Assembly: GCF_900184995.1 (NCBI RefSeq)
Contig: NZ_LT860099.1
Coordinates: 2,236,332 to 2,300,331 of the forward strand
Length of the DNA: 64,000 nt
Direction: 5' to 3'
From: Konateibacter massiliensis
GTDB lineage: Bacteria; Bacillota; Clostridia; Lachnospirales; Lachnospiraceae
Part shown: positions 34,312 through 43,537 of the stretch, in pieces
Numbering within the stretch: the first letter of the stretch is position 1
How the letters are laid out: every line of letters begins with the position of its first letter
Program-made: the position numbers and the translations under genes
Notes under the pieces: generated by a model
What the model saw: only the letters and a program-made list of their open reading frames with translations
Told to the model about the DNA's origin: nothing
Databases searched by the model: none

Positions 34312-35103
34312 CTACCGTCTGTTTTTCTCAATCCATTCCACCGCGAAATCCACCAGCTCCCTCTGGCGCATCAGCCGAAGAATGCCATTTCCCATAACAG
34401 ACTTTTGTACAGAATATTGCAGTTCAAAGTCTGCGCCTATTTCCTCAAAATCTTCTCCGTCCACATACAGCGTCTCATAGGTCTTCCATACTCGCTGTCC
34501 CTTCTCCAAAACCGCACTGCTCTCAGAAACAAAATGCTTACTTGGATAGTTCGCCCGGGCATCCGCCAAATGCAGGGATGTATTCTTATCATACCCAACA
34601 CCAATAAGCAGAACATAGGCGTCAAGTTCATACAATTTCCCGATAGGAGAACCTTCCCCGAAAATATTAGACAAGTCATGGCTCTCTGTCAGATAGGAAG
34701 CATTCCGTCCCAGTGCGGCAACAGAGCGGGCAGGATGATCGCTTCGTAGTGCGCCCGGCCATTTACGAAACATCTCGGCTACCGCTCCCATGCTATTGGT
34801 AGGTGTGACATCCTTATTGTAGGCAGGCCAGTTATCCCGGATTGCCTGCCACCATTCCTCCGGCTCCTCCCAATGAACTCCGGTGGACGGATCCAGATTC
34901 TTCCATGACTGAGTAGGCATTATAATCGTTCCATCTAGTCCCACGCTCTCCACCAATGCCTCAATCACAACCTGTGCACCGCCGCATACAAAGCCCAGAC
35001 TACCTAAAGAAGTATGAACCATCAGCGTCTGACCGCTTTGAACACCTACTGAATTCAAGGCTTCTAGAATGTCTTGCTTCACTATCAACTTTCGACTTGC
35101 CAT
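34312..35103 (-). CDS. AAC(3)-family N-acetyltransferase
   Basis: The protein has 263 residues. The family motifs are LMVHTSLGSLGFVCGGAQVV, GTIIMPTQSW, NSMGAVAEMFRKWPGALRS DHPARSVAALG, and SPIGKLYELDAYVLLIGVGY. Enzymes of this family acetylate the 3-amino group of aminoglycosides, but many chromosomal members have other or unknown substrates. It lies 12 nt downstream of the GH13_20 gene, so it may be transcribed from the maltodextrin promoter. Aminoglycoside resistance cannot be claimed from this alone. Confidence 0.85.
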   Translation of the reverse strand: MASRKLIVKQDILEALNSVGVQSGQTLMVHTSLGSLGFVCGGAQVVIEALVESVGLDGTIIMPTQSWKNLDPSTGVHWEEPEEWWQAIRDNWPAYNKDVTPTNSMGAVAEMFRKWPGALRSDHPARSVAALGRNASYLTESHDLSNIFGEGSPIGKLYELDAYVLLIGVGYDKNTSLHLADARANYPSKHFVSESSAVLEKGQRVWKTYETLYVDGEDFEEIGADFELQYSVQKSVMGNGILRLMRQRELVDFAVEWIEKNRR

Positions 35104-35115
35104 TGTGTATACCCC

Positions 35116-36978
35116 CTATTCACAATTATGTTTCACCTGAAATATTCTATAATCATATGGTTTCAATACTAAAGTATCTTCCAGCCTTATATCCTTATCA
35201 TGAAACAAGTCATAACATAGCAACCCCTTCAATTCCTTCGGAAGTGTAAGCACTTCCTGTTCAGGGTTATTGTGAATCAGTACATATACTCTTTCTTTCG
35301 ATGCAGATTTTCTGTACAGTATGGTATCGTTATGTGCTGGTAGGTCAAGAAAGAATAACTCAACGCTTCTAAAGCTTTCTGTTTTCTTTCGCAAGTCAAT
35401 CAGCTTCTGAATAAACTCATATAATTCTTTGTTTTGTCTGTCTTTATCCCAAATCATACACTGGCGGTTGCTGTGTTCTCCACCGCCCATTCCAATCTCA
35501 CTGCCATAGTATATACAAGGCGTTCCGGGGAATGTAAACAGGAATAAATAAGCCAGCTCTACCTTTTTGGCATTGCCTCCAACTATATTAAGAATTCTCT
35601 CCGTATCATGACTGTCCAGCAAATTAAATAAATTTTCTGTCAAATGTTTTGGATACTCGGTCAACAGCTTTCCAATCCTGTGCTGAAATTCTTCTCCATT
35701 ATATGTTACACCGGTACCTTGCCTGTCACGGAAGAAATTCCATACAGGAACCGAGAATTCATAATTCATAACTGCGTCAAACTGATCGCCCATAAGCCAC
35801 GGATAGGAATTATCCCAGGTTTCCCCAAGGATATAAATATCCCGATTCATTGATTTTACAGTTTTGCGGAACTCTCTCCAGAAATCATGGGATACCTCGT
35901 TGGAGACATCCAGCCGCCAACCGTCAATGTGATAGTTCTCAATCCAGTAGGCTGCCACATCCAATAAATACTTTCGAGCAATCGGATTTCCTGTATTCCA
36001 TTTCGGCATTACCTGAGTATATGCAAATGTACGAAAATTCAGTTCTTCCTTGGAGCATTCTCCCGGCAAACCATTTTTTATCTCACCGGATACAATGGGC
36101 TTATCCGGGTCCAATATGTAAAAACAATCATAGTACTCAGACTGCGCACCATGTTTTAAAACATCCTGCCAAAACGGATGATAGTATCCGCAATGATTAA
36201 ATACCGCATCCAGCATAACTTTGATGCCACGTTTATGCGCTTCCTCCACCAATTGACCCAATATGCTGTTATCACCCAGATTAGGGTCTATCTTATAATA
36301 ATCGGTGGTATCATATTTATGAGAACTGGGCGAATCGAAAATCGGATTTAGATAGATACCATTAAAGCCTGCATCTTTGATATAATCAAGTTTCTGAATG
36401 ATACCTGCCAAATTGCCTCCAAACTTTTTATCATATCCATCCACTTCCTCACTTCCCCACGCAAGAACACTTCTCCCATCATCCGGTGTCCCATTGCAGA
36501 ATCGTTCCGGAAATATCTGATACCATATGGTATCAGATACCCAGTCCGGAGCCTGGTAAATATCTTCTTCATGAATGTAAGGATAATTGAAATAATTGCT
36601 TAGATTATAAAGTTTATCTGCGTCTGTGGTATATGGTATTCTGTCACGGCTTCCGACAATGAACTTCTCCTGCTGATTCTCCGCCACGAAACAATACTTC
36701 ATACGCTTCCATTTGATATTCGGTATCTGAGCAAACCAACAGTCATAATCTTCTGTAACCTGCTCCTTGGTCATCGAAATCCGAATCACTGAAGTTACAT
36801 CAAAATCATAAATCGGCGTGCCGTCGTTTCTCGGAATCCAGTTAAATGGATCAACTGCTAATACTTCAATGTTACTTATGTCGTTTCTTGCCGTTTTAAA
36901 ACGGATATGTAAGGTGTCTGCATCAAAGGCATAAGATTGTGCGCTTTTTGCTTCATGTAGCATTGATGAAAATATCAT
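35116..36978 (-). CDS. cytoplasmic neopullulanase/cyclomaltodextrinase, GH13_20
   Basis: The protein has 620 residues without a signal peptide. The N-terminal ~125 residues form a CBM34-like domain; the (beta/alpha)8 barrel follows. GH13 regions are DAVFNHCGYY (I), GWRLDVSNE (II, nucleophile Asp), YILGETWDN (III, acid/base Glu) and LLDSHDTER (IV). The subfamily degrades cyclodextrins, pullulan and short maltodextrins inside the cell. It follows the binding-protein gene of the first MalEFG-like transporter and probably processes what that transporter imports. Confidence 0.9.
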   Translation of the reverse strand: MIFSSMLHEAKSAQSYAFDADTLHIRFKTARNDISNIEVLAVDPFNWIPRNDGTPIYDFDVTSVIRISMTKEQVTEDYDCWFAQIPNIKWKRMKYCFVAENQQEKFIVGSRDRIPYTTDADKLYNLSNYFNYPYIHEEDIYQAPDWVSDTIWYQIFPERFCNGTPDDGRSVLAWGSEEVDGYDKKFGGNLAGIIQKLDYIKDAGFNGIYLNPIFDSPSSHKYDTTDYYKIDPNLGDNSILGQLVEEAHKRGIKVMLDAVFNHCGYYHPFWQDVLKHGAQSEYYDCFYILDPDKPIVSGEIKNGLPGECSKEELNFRTFAYTQVMPKWNTGNPIARKYLLDVAAYWIENYHIDGWRLDVSNEVSHDFWREFRKTVKSMNRDIYILGETWDNSYPWLMGDQFDAVMNYEFSVPVWNFFRDRQGTGVTYNGEEFQHRIGKLLTEYPKHLTENLFNLLDSHDTERILNIVGGNAKKVELAYLFLFTFPGTPCIYYGSEIGMGGGEHSNRQCMIWDKDRQNKELYEFIQKLIDLRKKTESFRSVELFFLDLPAHNDTILYRKSASKERVYVLIHNNPEQEVLTLPKELKGLLCYDLFHDKDIRLEDTLVLKPYDYRIFQVKHNCE

Positions 36979-36995
36979 ATAAATTTCCTCTTTCT

Positions 36996-38351
36996 TTATT
37001 CGCTGGCAACCAGTGCCTCGAAATCTTCCTGTGCTTTTTTTGCCCCTTCTTCCGGAGTCATGGTTCCGTCAAATACAGCGCTCAATACTCCCTCTGCAAT
37101 TGTCCAATAGTATGAGATTCGTTTCGTACTCGGCATCGGAACGGACTTGGTAAATTCTTCTGCAAATACCTTCAGTTCTGCGTCATCTTTTAATCCCTCC
37201 ACAGCAGATATATCTTTATTCGCTGTAATTTTATATGATTTACTATATAAAAGAGATGCCGCTTCATCGGAACATAAATATATTGCAAATAATTCGGACG
37301 CATTCGGATATTCTGAGTATGCGGATACATATGCATTCTGTACTGCACTGAAGGATTTCATGGTCTTGCCATCTAATGTAGGCAGAACGGTCACTCCAAA
37401 ATTAATCTTTTCCTCTTTCAAAGATTTAACTAACCATGGTCCAATCGGGTAATACGCTGTTTTACCTGACTTAAAATTCTCTTCCAAAAGTGACATGGTT
37501 GCTATCTTTAAATCATCCGCCTTGATTGGAATTAACTCTTTCAAAGAAGCGATTCGTTCCAAACCTTGTACAAACTCAGGGGTATTAAATCCCGGATTAT
37601 CTCCATCTGTGCCATCTGGTCCAAATAATTGAAAACCGTCAAGACTTAGGAATGGAAATGCCGGGTAACCATCCGTTGGAACGGTCAGATACCAAAATTT
37701 ATTTTCATCCGGCTTATTGTACGCAGCTGCTTCCTCTTTAATCTGTTCAAAGGTTGAAGCGGGTTCTCCTGTTACAAGGTCCTTATTGTATAATAGCGCG
37801 TAGGTTTCAATGGAAACCGGAACTCCATAAATCTTACCTTCCGAAGTTACTGTCTTAACCGCTGTTTCATTTATTGTATCCGATACTGTTTTAGCCGCAC
37901 TTTCACTTAATTCAGCCAGAATGCCGGCATCCTTTGCCGTAGCAAAAGAATCATGTGCTGCCATAAATACATCTGCACCATTACCGGATGGTCCGTCCAG
38001 CATCATTTTATTAATACTGTCTAACCCATTCTCCTGAACTGTAACTTTTACTCCATACTTTTCTTCAAAGGAAGCGGCAAGTGCTTCACCATATTCCTGA
38101 TACCCCGATAACGTCCAGAAAGTCAGCTCAGCTCCCTCTTCCGGTACCACCTCTTCTGCCACTGGTTCCTGACTTTCCTCGGCTTTATCGATAACAGCCG
38201 TATCCGTAGTTTCTGTAACAACATCAGTTCCTTCCGTCGGTATTTCTTTTTTACCGCAGCCGCTGGCTACCCCACATACCATTGCAGCAGCAACCACTAA
38301 ACTTAACATTTTTCTCCACTTCATTTTCATTCCCTCAACCTTTCTTTTCAT
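36996..38351 (-). CDS. malE: maltodextrin-binding lipoprotein (system 1)
   Basis: The protein has 451 residues. The signal peptide ends in a lipobox (CGVASGC), followed by an acidic Thr/Glu linker and a MalE-like domain (AELTFWTLSGYQEYGEALAA, VPVSIETYALLYNKDLV). It is the extracellular binding protein for the permeases MalG/MalF encoded just upstream (17 and 10 nt gaps). It lies last among the transporter genes, whereas the second system has it first. No ATPase gene is in the operon, so a shared MsmX-like ATPase encoded elsewhere is expected. Confidence 0.9.
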   Translation of the reverse strand: MKRKVEGMKMKWRKMLSLVVAAAMVCGVASGCGKKEIPTEGTDVVTETTDTAVIDKAEESQEPVAEEVVPEEGAELTFWTLSGYQEYGEALAASFEEKYGVKVTVQENGLDSINKMMLDGPSGNGADVFMAAHDSFATAKDAGILAELSESAAKTVSDTINETAVKTVTSEGKIYGVPVSIETYALLYNKDLVTGEPASTFEQIKEEAAAYNKPDENKFWYLTVPTDGYPAFPFLSLDGFQLFGPDGTDGDNPGFNTPEFVQGLERIASLKELIPIKADDLKIATMSLLEENFKSGKTAYYPIGPWLVKSLKEEKINFGVTVLPTLDGKTMKSFSAVQNAYVSAYSEYPNASELFAIYLCSDEAASLLYSKSYKITANKDISAVEGLKDDAELKVFAEEFTKSVPMPSTKRISYYWTIAEGVLSAVFDGTMTPEEGAKKAQEDFEALVASE

Positions 38352-38368
38352 AATTTTACATTCTCCTT

Positions 38369-39190
38369 TTAACCTTTATCAGCACCGGCTGATATCCCCT
38401 GTACCAGATACTTTTGGAATACAATAAATACAATCGTAATCGGAACTGCTATCAATACAGCTCCCGATGCAAAAATGGTAAAATTGGTGCTTTCTTTTCC
38501 ATTGATTAGTGCAAACAGTCCCACTGCAAGCGTTCTGGTTTTGTCACCAGACAGCAAAATATTCGGCAGAATATAGTCCATCCAAGGCATCATAAATTGT
38601 GAGACGGCGCAATACGTTATGATGGGTGTTGACAATGGCAGTACAATCTTTCGAAATGACTGAAATTTGGTACAGCCGTCTATATACGCAGCCTCATCAA
38701 TAGACATGGGGACTCCGTCCATATACCCTTTAACCAGCCAAGTGTTGTATGGGATAGCTCCGACCGCATATACAATAATCAGCGAAATCGGTTTCCCAAC
38801 CAGCCCCAGTGTCAGAAATAACGTGTATATTGCGGTCATTGATAAAAACGTGGGAAACATGGACAATATCATAATTGTCATGAGACTGGCTTTTTTCCCG
38901 GCAAACTGCATCCTGGACATAATCCATGCCGTTATCATAATTAAGCAAACGGACAAGACCATACTTGCAAAAGCAATCTTAAGTGTATTAAAAAACCAAA
39001 TAGCATAGTTCGTTTCCGCAAACAAACGTCTGTAATTATCCAGCGTCAGTTTACTTAGTTTTATTGTACTGGAGGGTCCGCTGCCTTCTTGAAACGAAGA
39101 CAGAACAATCCATATAACAGGGACAATAACAAGAAGTGACATTATAATTAATTCCATATGTAATAAAATAGCTGTTATTCTTTTCTTCAT
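38369..39190 (-). CDS. malG: maltodextrin ABC permease MalG-like (system 1)
   Basis: The protein has 273 residues with six membrane helices. The EAA loop is DEAAYIDGCTKFQSFRKIVLPLSTPIITYCA, typical of MalG-type carbohydrate permeases. The C-terminus VFQKYLVQGISAGADKG is the normal MalG end (GxxxGAVKG in the other copy). Confidence 0.92.
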   Translation of the reverse strand: MKKRITAILLHMELIIMSLLVIVPVIWIVLSSFQEGSGPSSTIKLSKLTLDNYRRLFAETNYAIWFFNTLKIAFASMVLSVCLIMITAWIMSRMQFAGKKASLMTIMILSMFPTFLSMTAIYTLFLTLGLVGKPISLIIVYAVGAIPYNTWLVKGYMDGVPMSIDEAAYIDGCTKFQSFRKIVLPLSTPIITYCAVSQFMMPWMDYILPNILLSGDKTRTLAVGLFALINGKESTNFTIFASGAVLIAVPITIVFIVFQKYLVQGISAGADKG

Positions 39191-39199
39191 TTTTCCCTC

Positions 39200-40549
39200 C
39201 TATAATTCTTTAAAGGAAACGGTTCTTCTGAAATTCCAGAGAGATACTGCTCCGACAATAAAGAAAAGCAATACACTCATAACCGCAGCAATATCGTACA
39301 TTTGCTGGTCTAACGTCAGTTTATAAATCCACGATATAAGAATATCGGTACTGCCTGCAAACTGCATATCTGGGTTGTTTGGTCCGCCCTGAGTCAGGAA
39401 GTAGATGGCACCAAACGCATTAAAATTAGCTGCTGTACTCATAATCAGATTGGGTGATGTAGCTTGAAATATCAACGGCAGCGTAATTGTTTTAAAACAT
39501 TGTGTTTTGCCTGCTCCATCGATGGAAGCCGCCTCATACAGGCTTTGATCCAGATTGGCAAGTACCCCGAGCATCATAATCATAAACATAGGGAAACCCA
39601 TCCAAAGGTTAACGATTAATACCGTAACCTTGGCTATCGTCGGATCTGTCAGGAAAGGTATATTTTCCGATATAAATCCTATTTTCAGTAAAATCTGGTT
39701 AATCGGACCAAACTGACCATTCAAAAGATTACGAAATACTAAAAGAGAAATCATCTGAGGAATGGCGAAGGGCAAAATCAATATGGTACGAAATACTGCT
39801 TTAAATCGAACGAGCGGGTGATTCAAAATCATAGCCTGAAACATCCCGAAAAAATATGTACTTAACGTGCCTAGCAATGTCCATATAACGGTCCACACAA
39901 ATACTTTCATAAATGTATGCGACCATATCGGTATGGTAAATAGTTTTTTAAAATTGGCAAGCCCTACCCAGTCCAGCAATTTGCCGGGCGGCAGATGATC
40001 CCGGTTATAATTCAGAAATGCAGTCAGAACTGAAAATACAATCGGCATAATAACAACAAAAACAAATGCAATTCCAATCGGCGCTAATACGATATAGGCA
40101 AATCTTTTATTATAAAACTGCTTAAAATATTCTTTTGAACTCATGCAGGTGCCGGTTTGTTCAATCTGTAATCCGGTTTCCGAAGCATCTTTTATGTTCC
40201 AGAGATAAACCAGTATAAACAAAATCAAAACAATGACTGCTATCACACCTTTGATTAATAACATCGTGGAATGATCCCCATATTTTCCGCCGAGCTTTTC
40301 ACCCAGCGTAATGATTCCCCATATGCCCTTCGTAAAGAAGCCCCCGTGGAGTCGGATAGAAAAATCAGGTACCAGCCCTTGGGCATATTCAATCCAATAT
40401 CCGCTAAATAATTCCAAGCCTACAAGAAGAAGCTGCATGCAAAAAAAGATAAAACCCTTCAGCCTCTGCTTGGCAATCAAAAATTGTCCGCTTCCCCAGA
40501 AAAATAAAGACAGACCTATCATTTTTTTTCTTTTCACAAAACCATTCAC
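39200..40549 (-). CDS. malF: maltodextrin ABC permease MalF-like (system 1)
   Basis: The protein has 449 residues. An N-terminal extension with three membrane segments (residues 10-130) precedes the core six-helix permease with EAASIDGAGKTQCFKTITLPL as EAA loop. It is the first gene of the operon, behind a clear promoter and a LacI-type operator. The protein pairs with the MalG-like permease 10 nt downstream. Confidence 0.92.
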   Translation of the reverse strand: MNGFVKRKKMIGLSLFFWGSGQFLIAKQRLKGFIFFCMQLLLVGLELFSGYWIEYAQGLVPDFSIRLHGGFFTKGIWGIITLGEKLGGKYGDHSTMLLIKGVIAVIVLILFILVYLWNIKDASETGLQIEQTGTCMSSKEYFKQFYNKRFAYIVLAPIGIAFVFVVIMPIVFSVLTAFLNYNRDHLPPGKLLDWVGLANFKKLFTIPIWSHTFMKVFVWTVIWTLLGTLSTYFFGMFQAMILNHPLVRFKAVFRTILILPFAIPQMISLLVFRNLLNGQFGPINQILLKIGFISENIPFLTDPTIAKVTVLIVNLWMGFPMFMIMMLGVLANLDQSLYEAASIDGAGKTQCFKTITLPLIFQATSPNLIMSTAANFNAFGAIYFLTQGGPNNPDMQFAGSTDILISWIYKLTLDQQMYDIAAVMSVLLFFIVGAVSLWNFRRTVSFKEL

Positions 40550-40564
40550 CCTTTCCCTTTTTAC

Positions 40565-40576
40565 TTATGCGCTTAA
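40565..40576. promoter_or_regulatory. LacI-type operator O1 of maltodextrin system 1
   Basis: TTATGCGCTTAA, with CTTATGCGCTTAA (13 nt) identical to the site at 41796-41808. It is symmetric around GCGC except for one pair. It overlaps the predicted transcription start of the malF-malG-malE operon, so binding would block transcription. Confidence 0.7.
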
Positions 40577-40585
40577 ATTACTGTA

Positions 40586-40614
40586 ATTATAGTATTTATA
40601 CATTTACCAGTCAA
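40586..40614 (-). promoter_or_regulatory. promoter of the system-1 maltodextrin operon
   Basis: On the minus strand TTGACT and TATAAT are separated by 17 bp, giving a start near 40579. The rest of the 310-nt gap (40550-40859) holds the operator, a terminator and about 150 nt of AT-rich sequence with no gene. Confidence 0.75.
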
Positions 40615-40801
40615 CAAATTTTATGCATTTTATCCACTTTCATCAGTTTATACAAAACTAAATTTGTCTATTTTTTGCTTAATTAACTTAACAAAAGAAG
40701 ATTAAGTATTGTGAATGGTGCTTCTTCTTCGACTAATTCTAAGTCATTGCGCAGGAAAACCTTAACATAAATACTTAATAAAATTTTCTGCTAAAAGAAA
40801 A

Positions 40802-40833
40802 GAAACCGCGATTTTGGTAATAATCACGGTTTC
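40802..40833 (-). terminator. rho-independent terminator of the lacI-type gene
   Basis: GAAACCGCGATT and AATCACGGTTTC form an imperfect 12-bp stem with an 8-nt loop. On the minus strand it is followed by a T-rich stretch (TTTTCTTTTAG). Confidence 0.75.
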
Positions 40834-40859
40834 TCATAAATCTTTATTTTGTTAATCAG

Positions 40860-41774
40860 CTAACTCAGCGGCGGTACATAAGTAACCCGTTCCACTTCAT
40901 TGGCATTGTCAAGACGTAATAAACGATCCATTACTTCCACCGCTTTTTCTGCCTTTCTTTTATTGCTCACAACAATCGTTTTGGTATCCGGCAGCAGCAT
41001 AATGTCACGCTCTGAATTCACTACAACGGAAATGTTTCGGTTGTCTACATAATTCTCAACCTGCATGCCTAATATCTCTCCGATGACCAATCCATTTTGG
41101 TTTTTATGCTTCTGCAAGAACTCAATGAGATTTGCATCATAACCATTCACAAAAATGTCCTCATCCGGCACGGCTCTGGCAATGCTTTCATAAACATTTT
41201 TATTGGAATGATCCTCCATTACCACATAAAAATCTTTTCCCAGCTGTTCCTCTGCTCTTTTGAGCACACTGCTATAATCTGTAACTATCTTGCAAAATAT
41301 AGGGTCTTCGACATACCCTTCAATAAATATAGCGGGTACATAGAATTGTGTTGCGATTCGTTTGAATCGCTCTTCATCCATATCCATAATAAAAACAGCA
41401 TCCAGAGAACGTTTTTGACCGATTTTTATGTCTTTTTCCATTTCCTTTGTCGGTAACAAGACCACATCATACCCTCTCAGATATAGACACTTTTGTATTT
41501 CTCTGGAAAGGTCATAGTATTGGAATATCTTACTCTTTTTATTACGTTCTTCCATATTTATAATAATCCCAACCAGATAACTACGCTGGCTGGCAAGTGA
41601 TTTGGCATTCATATTCGGAACATACTTCAGCTTATTCGCAGCTTCAAAGATACGCATTCTCGTTTCATGGCTGATCTTCTCTTTTTCCGAATAATTCAGC
41701 ACATAAGAAACCGTTGCGGTAGAGACTCCTGCTTCTTTTGCAATGTCCTTCATTGTTATTCTGTTAGACGACAT
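40860..41774 (-). CDS. LacI-family regulator of maltodextrin system 1
   Basis: The protein has 304 residues. The helix-turn-helix is MKDIAKEAGVSTATVSYVLN with the hinge NEANKLKYVPNMNAKSLAS-like region, and the effector domain is periplasmic-binding-like. ATG at 41774 is used because TTAAGGAGGATG is directly upstream. The conserved 13-nt operator is found in its own promoter and in that of malF-malG-malE, so it controls both. Confidence 0.9.
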   Translation of the reverse strand: MSSNRITMKDIAKEAGVSTATVSYVLNYSEKEKISHETRMRIFEAANKLKYVPNMNAKSLASQRSYLVGIIINMEERNKKSKIFQYYDLSREIQKCLYLRGYDVVLLPTKEMEKDIKIGQKRSLDAVFIMDMDEERFKRIATQFYVPAIFIEGYVEDPIFCKIVTDYSSVLKRAEEQLGKDFYVVMEDHSNKNVYESIARAVPDEDIFVNGYDANLIEFLQKHKNQNGLVIGEILGMQVENYVDNRNISVVVNSERDIMLLPDTKTIVVSNKRKAEKAVEVMDRLLRLDNANEVERVTYVPPLS

Positions 41775-41796
41775 AACATCCTCCTTAAACTGCATC

Positions 41797-41808
41797 TTAT
41801 GCGCTTAA
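41797..41808. promoter_or_regulatory. LacI-type operator O2 (autoregulation)
   Basis: TTATGCGCTTAA, the second copy of the 13-nt CTTATGCGCTTAA element. It touches the -10 box of the lacI-type gene's promoter. Confidence 0.7.
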
Positions 41809-41836
41809 GTATATCATTACGGTTTTATACTGTCAA
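41808..41836 (-). promoter_or_regulatory. promoter of the system-1 lacI-type gene
   Basis: TTGACA and TATACT on the minus strand are separated by 17 bp. The -35 is a perfect consensus. Confidence 0.75.
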
Positions 41837-41852
41837 TTCACCTATTTATTCC

Positions 41853-43523
41853 CTAGATGCGATACAATCTGCATTCATAAGGTTTTAAAATCTTTTCTTT
41901 GCTCTCAATAGCAGAATGATTTCCTATGAGCAATTTTGCCTTCGCAATATCGTAAGGTATCCGTAATGTTGCATTTTTTTCTGAAAAATTGCAAACAATC
42001 AAATAGCATTCTTCCTCAAGCTGTCTCGTATATGCGTAGATATTTTTGCTGTTTTCCATGAGCAGCTTATAATCACCATAAATTAACGCGTCAGTCTTTT
42101 TTCTAAGTTTAATTATCTTCTTATAAAAGTTCAAGATTGAATCCGGATCTTGCTCCTGCTCTTTCACATTCAGCCATTTATAATTTCTATTCACTTTCAT
42201 CCATGGGCTAGCTGACGTAAATCCGGCATTTGAGGAAGTATCCCACTGCATTGGTGTACGGGAATTATCTCTTGTCGTCTTTTTTAGTATCTGCAGGGAT
42301 TCTTCCGGTGTCATTCCGTTTCGTATTCTATCCTCATAGCTAAACAGAGAAGGCTCGTCACGAAAATCCAAGTGAGATTCATAATCAGCATTTAACATTC
42401 CGATTTCCTGACCCTGATAAATAAAGGGCACACCCTTTTGCATGAAATACATTAACGCCAAACATTTTGCACTTTCTTTCAAGTACTGATCCGGTGAACC
42501 AAATTTGTTGATGCTTCTTACCAAGTCATGGTTTTCCATAACCAGAGCTACATTTCCCTCATTGCCTGTGGCTATTTGCCACTTAGTTAGCGCTTTCTTT
42601 ATTTTTTTTAGCGACACTTTTTCCTCTTCTGCTTCTGCATTCCATAAATTCAAATGTTCGAACTGAAAAAGTGAATGAAAGATTCCCTTTTCTGAAGACA
42701 CCCATTCATCAACCTCTTTGATACGCACTCCATTTGCTTCGGCAACCGTAAATATGTCATACTTTGAAAATGTATTCTCTTTTAATTCCTTTAATAAGTC
42801 AATAATGCCGGGTTGATTCATATGTTTACAAAAAGATGAAACATATTTTTCACCATATACGTTTGGTATATCCTCAAAGTCCGGTTTGCATATATGACTG
42901 ATTGCATCCACACGAAATCCGTCTATGCCCCTATCAAGCCACCAGCAAATCATATCAAACAAAGCTTTTTTTACCTGACTGTTTTCCCAGTTGATATCAG
43001 GCATTGTTTTGCCAAATACATGCAGAAAATATTGTTTTGTCTTTTCATCGTATTCCCAAGCTGAACCGCCAAAAATACTTTCCCAATTGTTTGGCTCTTC
43101 ACCATTTTTAGCATCTCTCCAGATATACCAATCTCTTTTCGGATTAGTCTTAGAGCTTCTGGATTCAATAAACCAAGGGTGGTCTGCTGAAGTATGGTTT
43201 ATAACTAAATCCATAATGACACGGATATTAAGTTCATGGGCTTTATCAAGCAATTCTTCAAAATCTTTCATTGTTCCATATTCCGTTTGAATACCTTGAT
43301 AATCGCTGATATCATACCCATTGTCATCATTTGGTGATGGATAGATTGGACAGATCCATATTAGATCGATACCCAATTCAGAAAGATATGGTAATCTTTT
43401 TATAATTCCCTGTAAATCACCTATCCCATCCCCATTGCTGTCTTGAAAACTTCTCGGATATATCTGATATGCTACCGCACTTTCCCACCAAGGTTTCATC
43501 TGTACTGTTTTTTTCATTTTCAT
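41853..43523 (-). CDS. alpha-glucosidase, GH13_31 (alpha-1,4-type signature)
   Basis: The protein has 556 residues and no signal peptide. The GH13 regions are DLVINHTSADH (I), GFRVDAISH (II, nucleophile Asp followed by Ala), FTVAEANG (III) and VMENHDLVR (IV). In GH13_31/17 enzymes Ala or Thr after the catalytic Asp is linked with alpha-1,4 (maltase-like) activity, whereas Val marks oligo-1,6-glucosidases. It is 45-50% similar by eye to the next gene upstream and lies 14 nt behind it, so the pair is probably an old duplication with divided specificity. The specificity is inferred. Confidence 0.88.
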   Translation of the reverse strand: MKMKKTVQMKPWWESAVAYQIYPRSFQDSNGDGIGDLQGIIKRLPYLSELGIDLIWICPIYPSPNDDNGYDISDYQGIQTEYGTMKDFEELLDKAHELNIRVIMDLVINHTSADHPWFIESRSSKTNPKRDWYIWRDAKNGEEPNNWESIFGGSAWEYDEKTKQYFLHVFGKTMPDINWENSQVKKALFDMICWWLDRGIDGFRVDAISHICKPDFEDIPNVYGEKYVSSFCKHMNQPGIIDLLKELKENTFSKYDIFTVAEANGVRIKEVDEWVSSEKGIFHSLFQFEHLNLWNAEAEEEKVSLKKIKKALTKWQIATGNEGNVALVMENHDLVRSINKFGSPDQYLKESAKCLALMYFMQKGVPFIYQGQEIGMLNADYESHLDFRDEPSLFSYEDRIRNGMTPEESLQILKKTTRDNSRTPMQWDTSSNAGFTSASPWMKVNRNYKWLNVKEQEQDPDSILNFYKKIIKLRKKTDALIYGDYKLLMENSKNIYAYTRQLEEECYLIVCNFSEKNATLRIPYDIAKAKLLIGNHSAIESKEKILKPYECRLYRI

Positions 43524-43537
43524 AACCTCTTTCCATC

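Noticed and set aside
34312-35103. Calling the AAC(3)-like gene an aminoglycoside resistance gene
   Set aside because: Family membership is clear, but chromosomal members often have other roles, no mobile element is adjacent, and it sits in a sugar operon.
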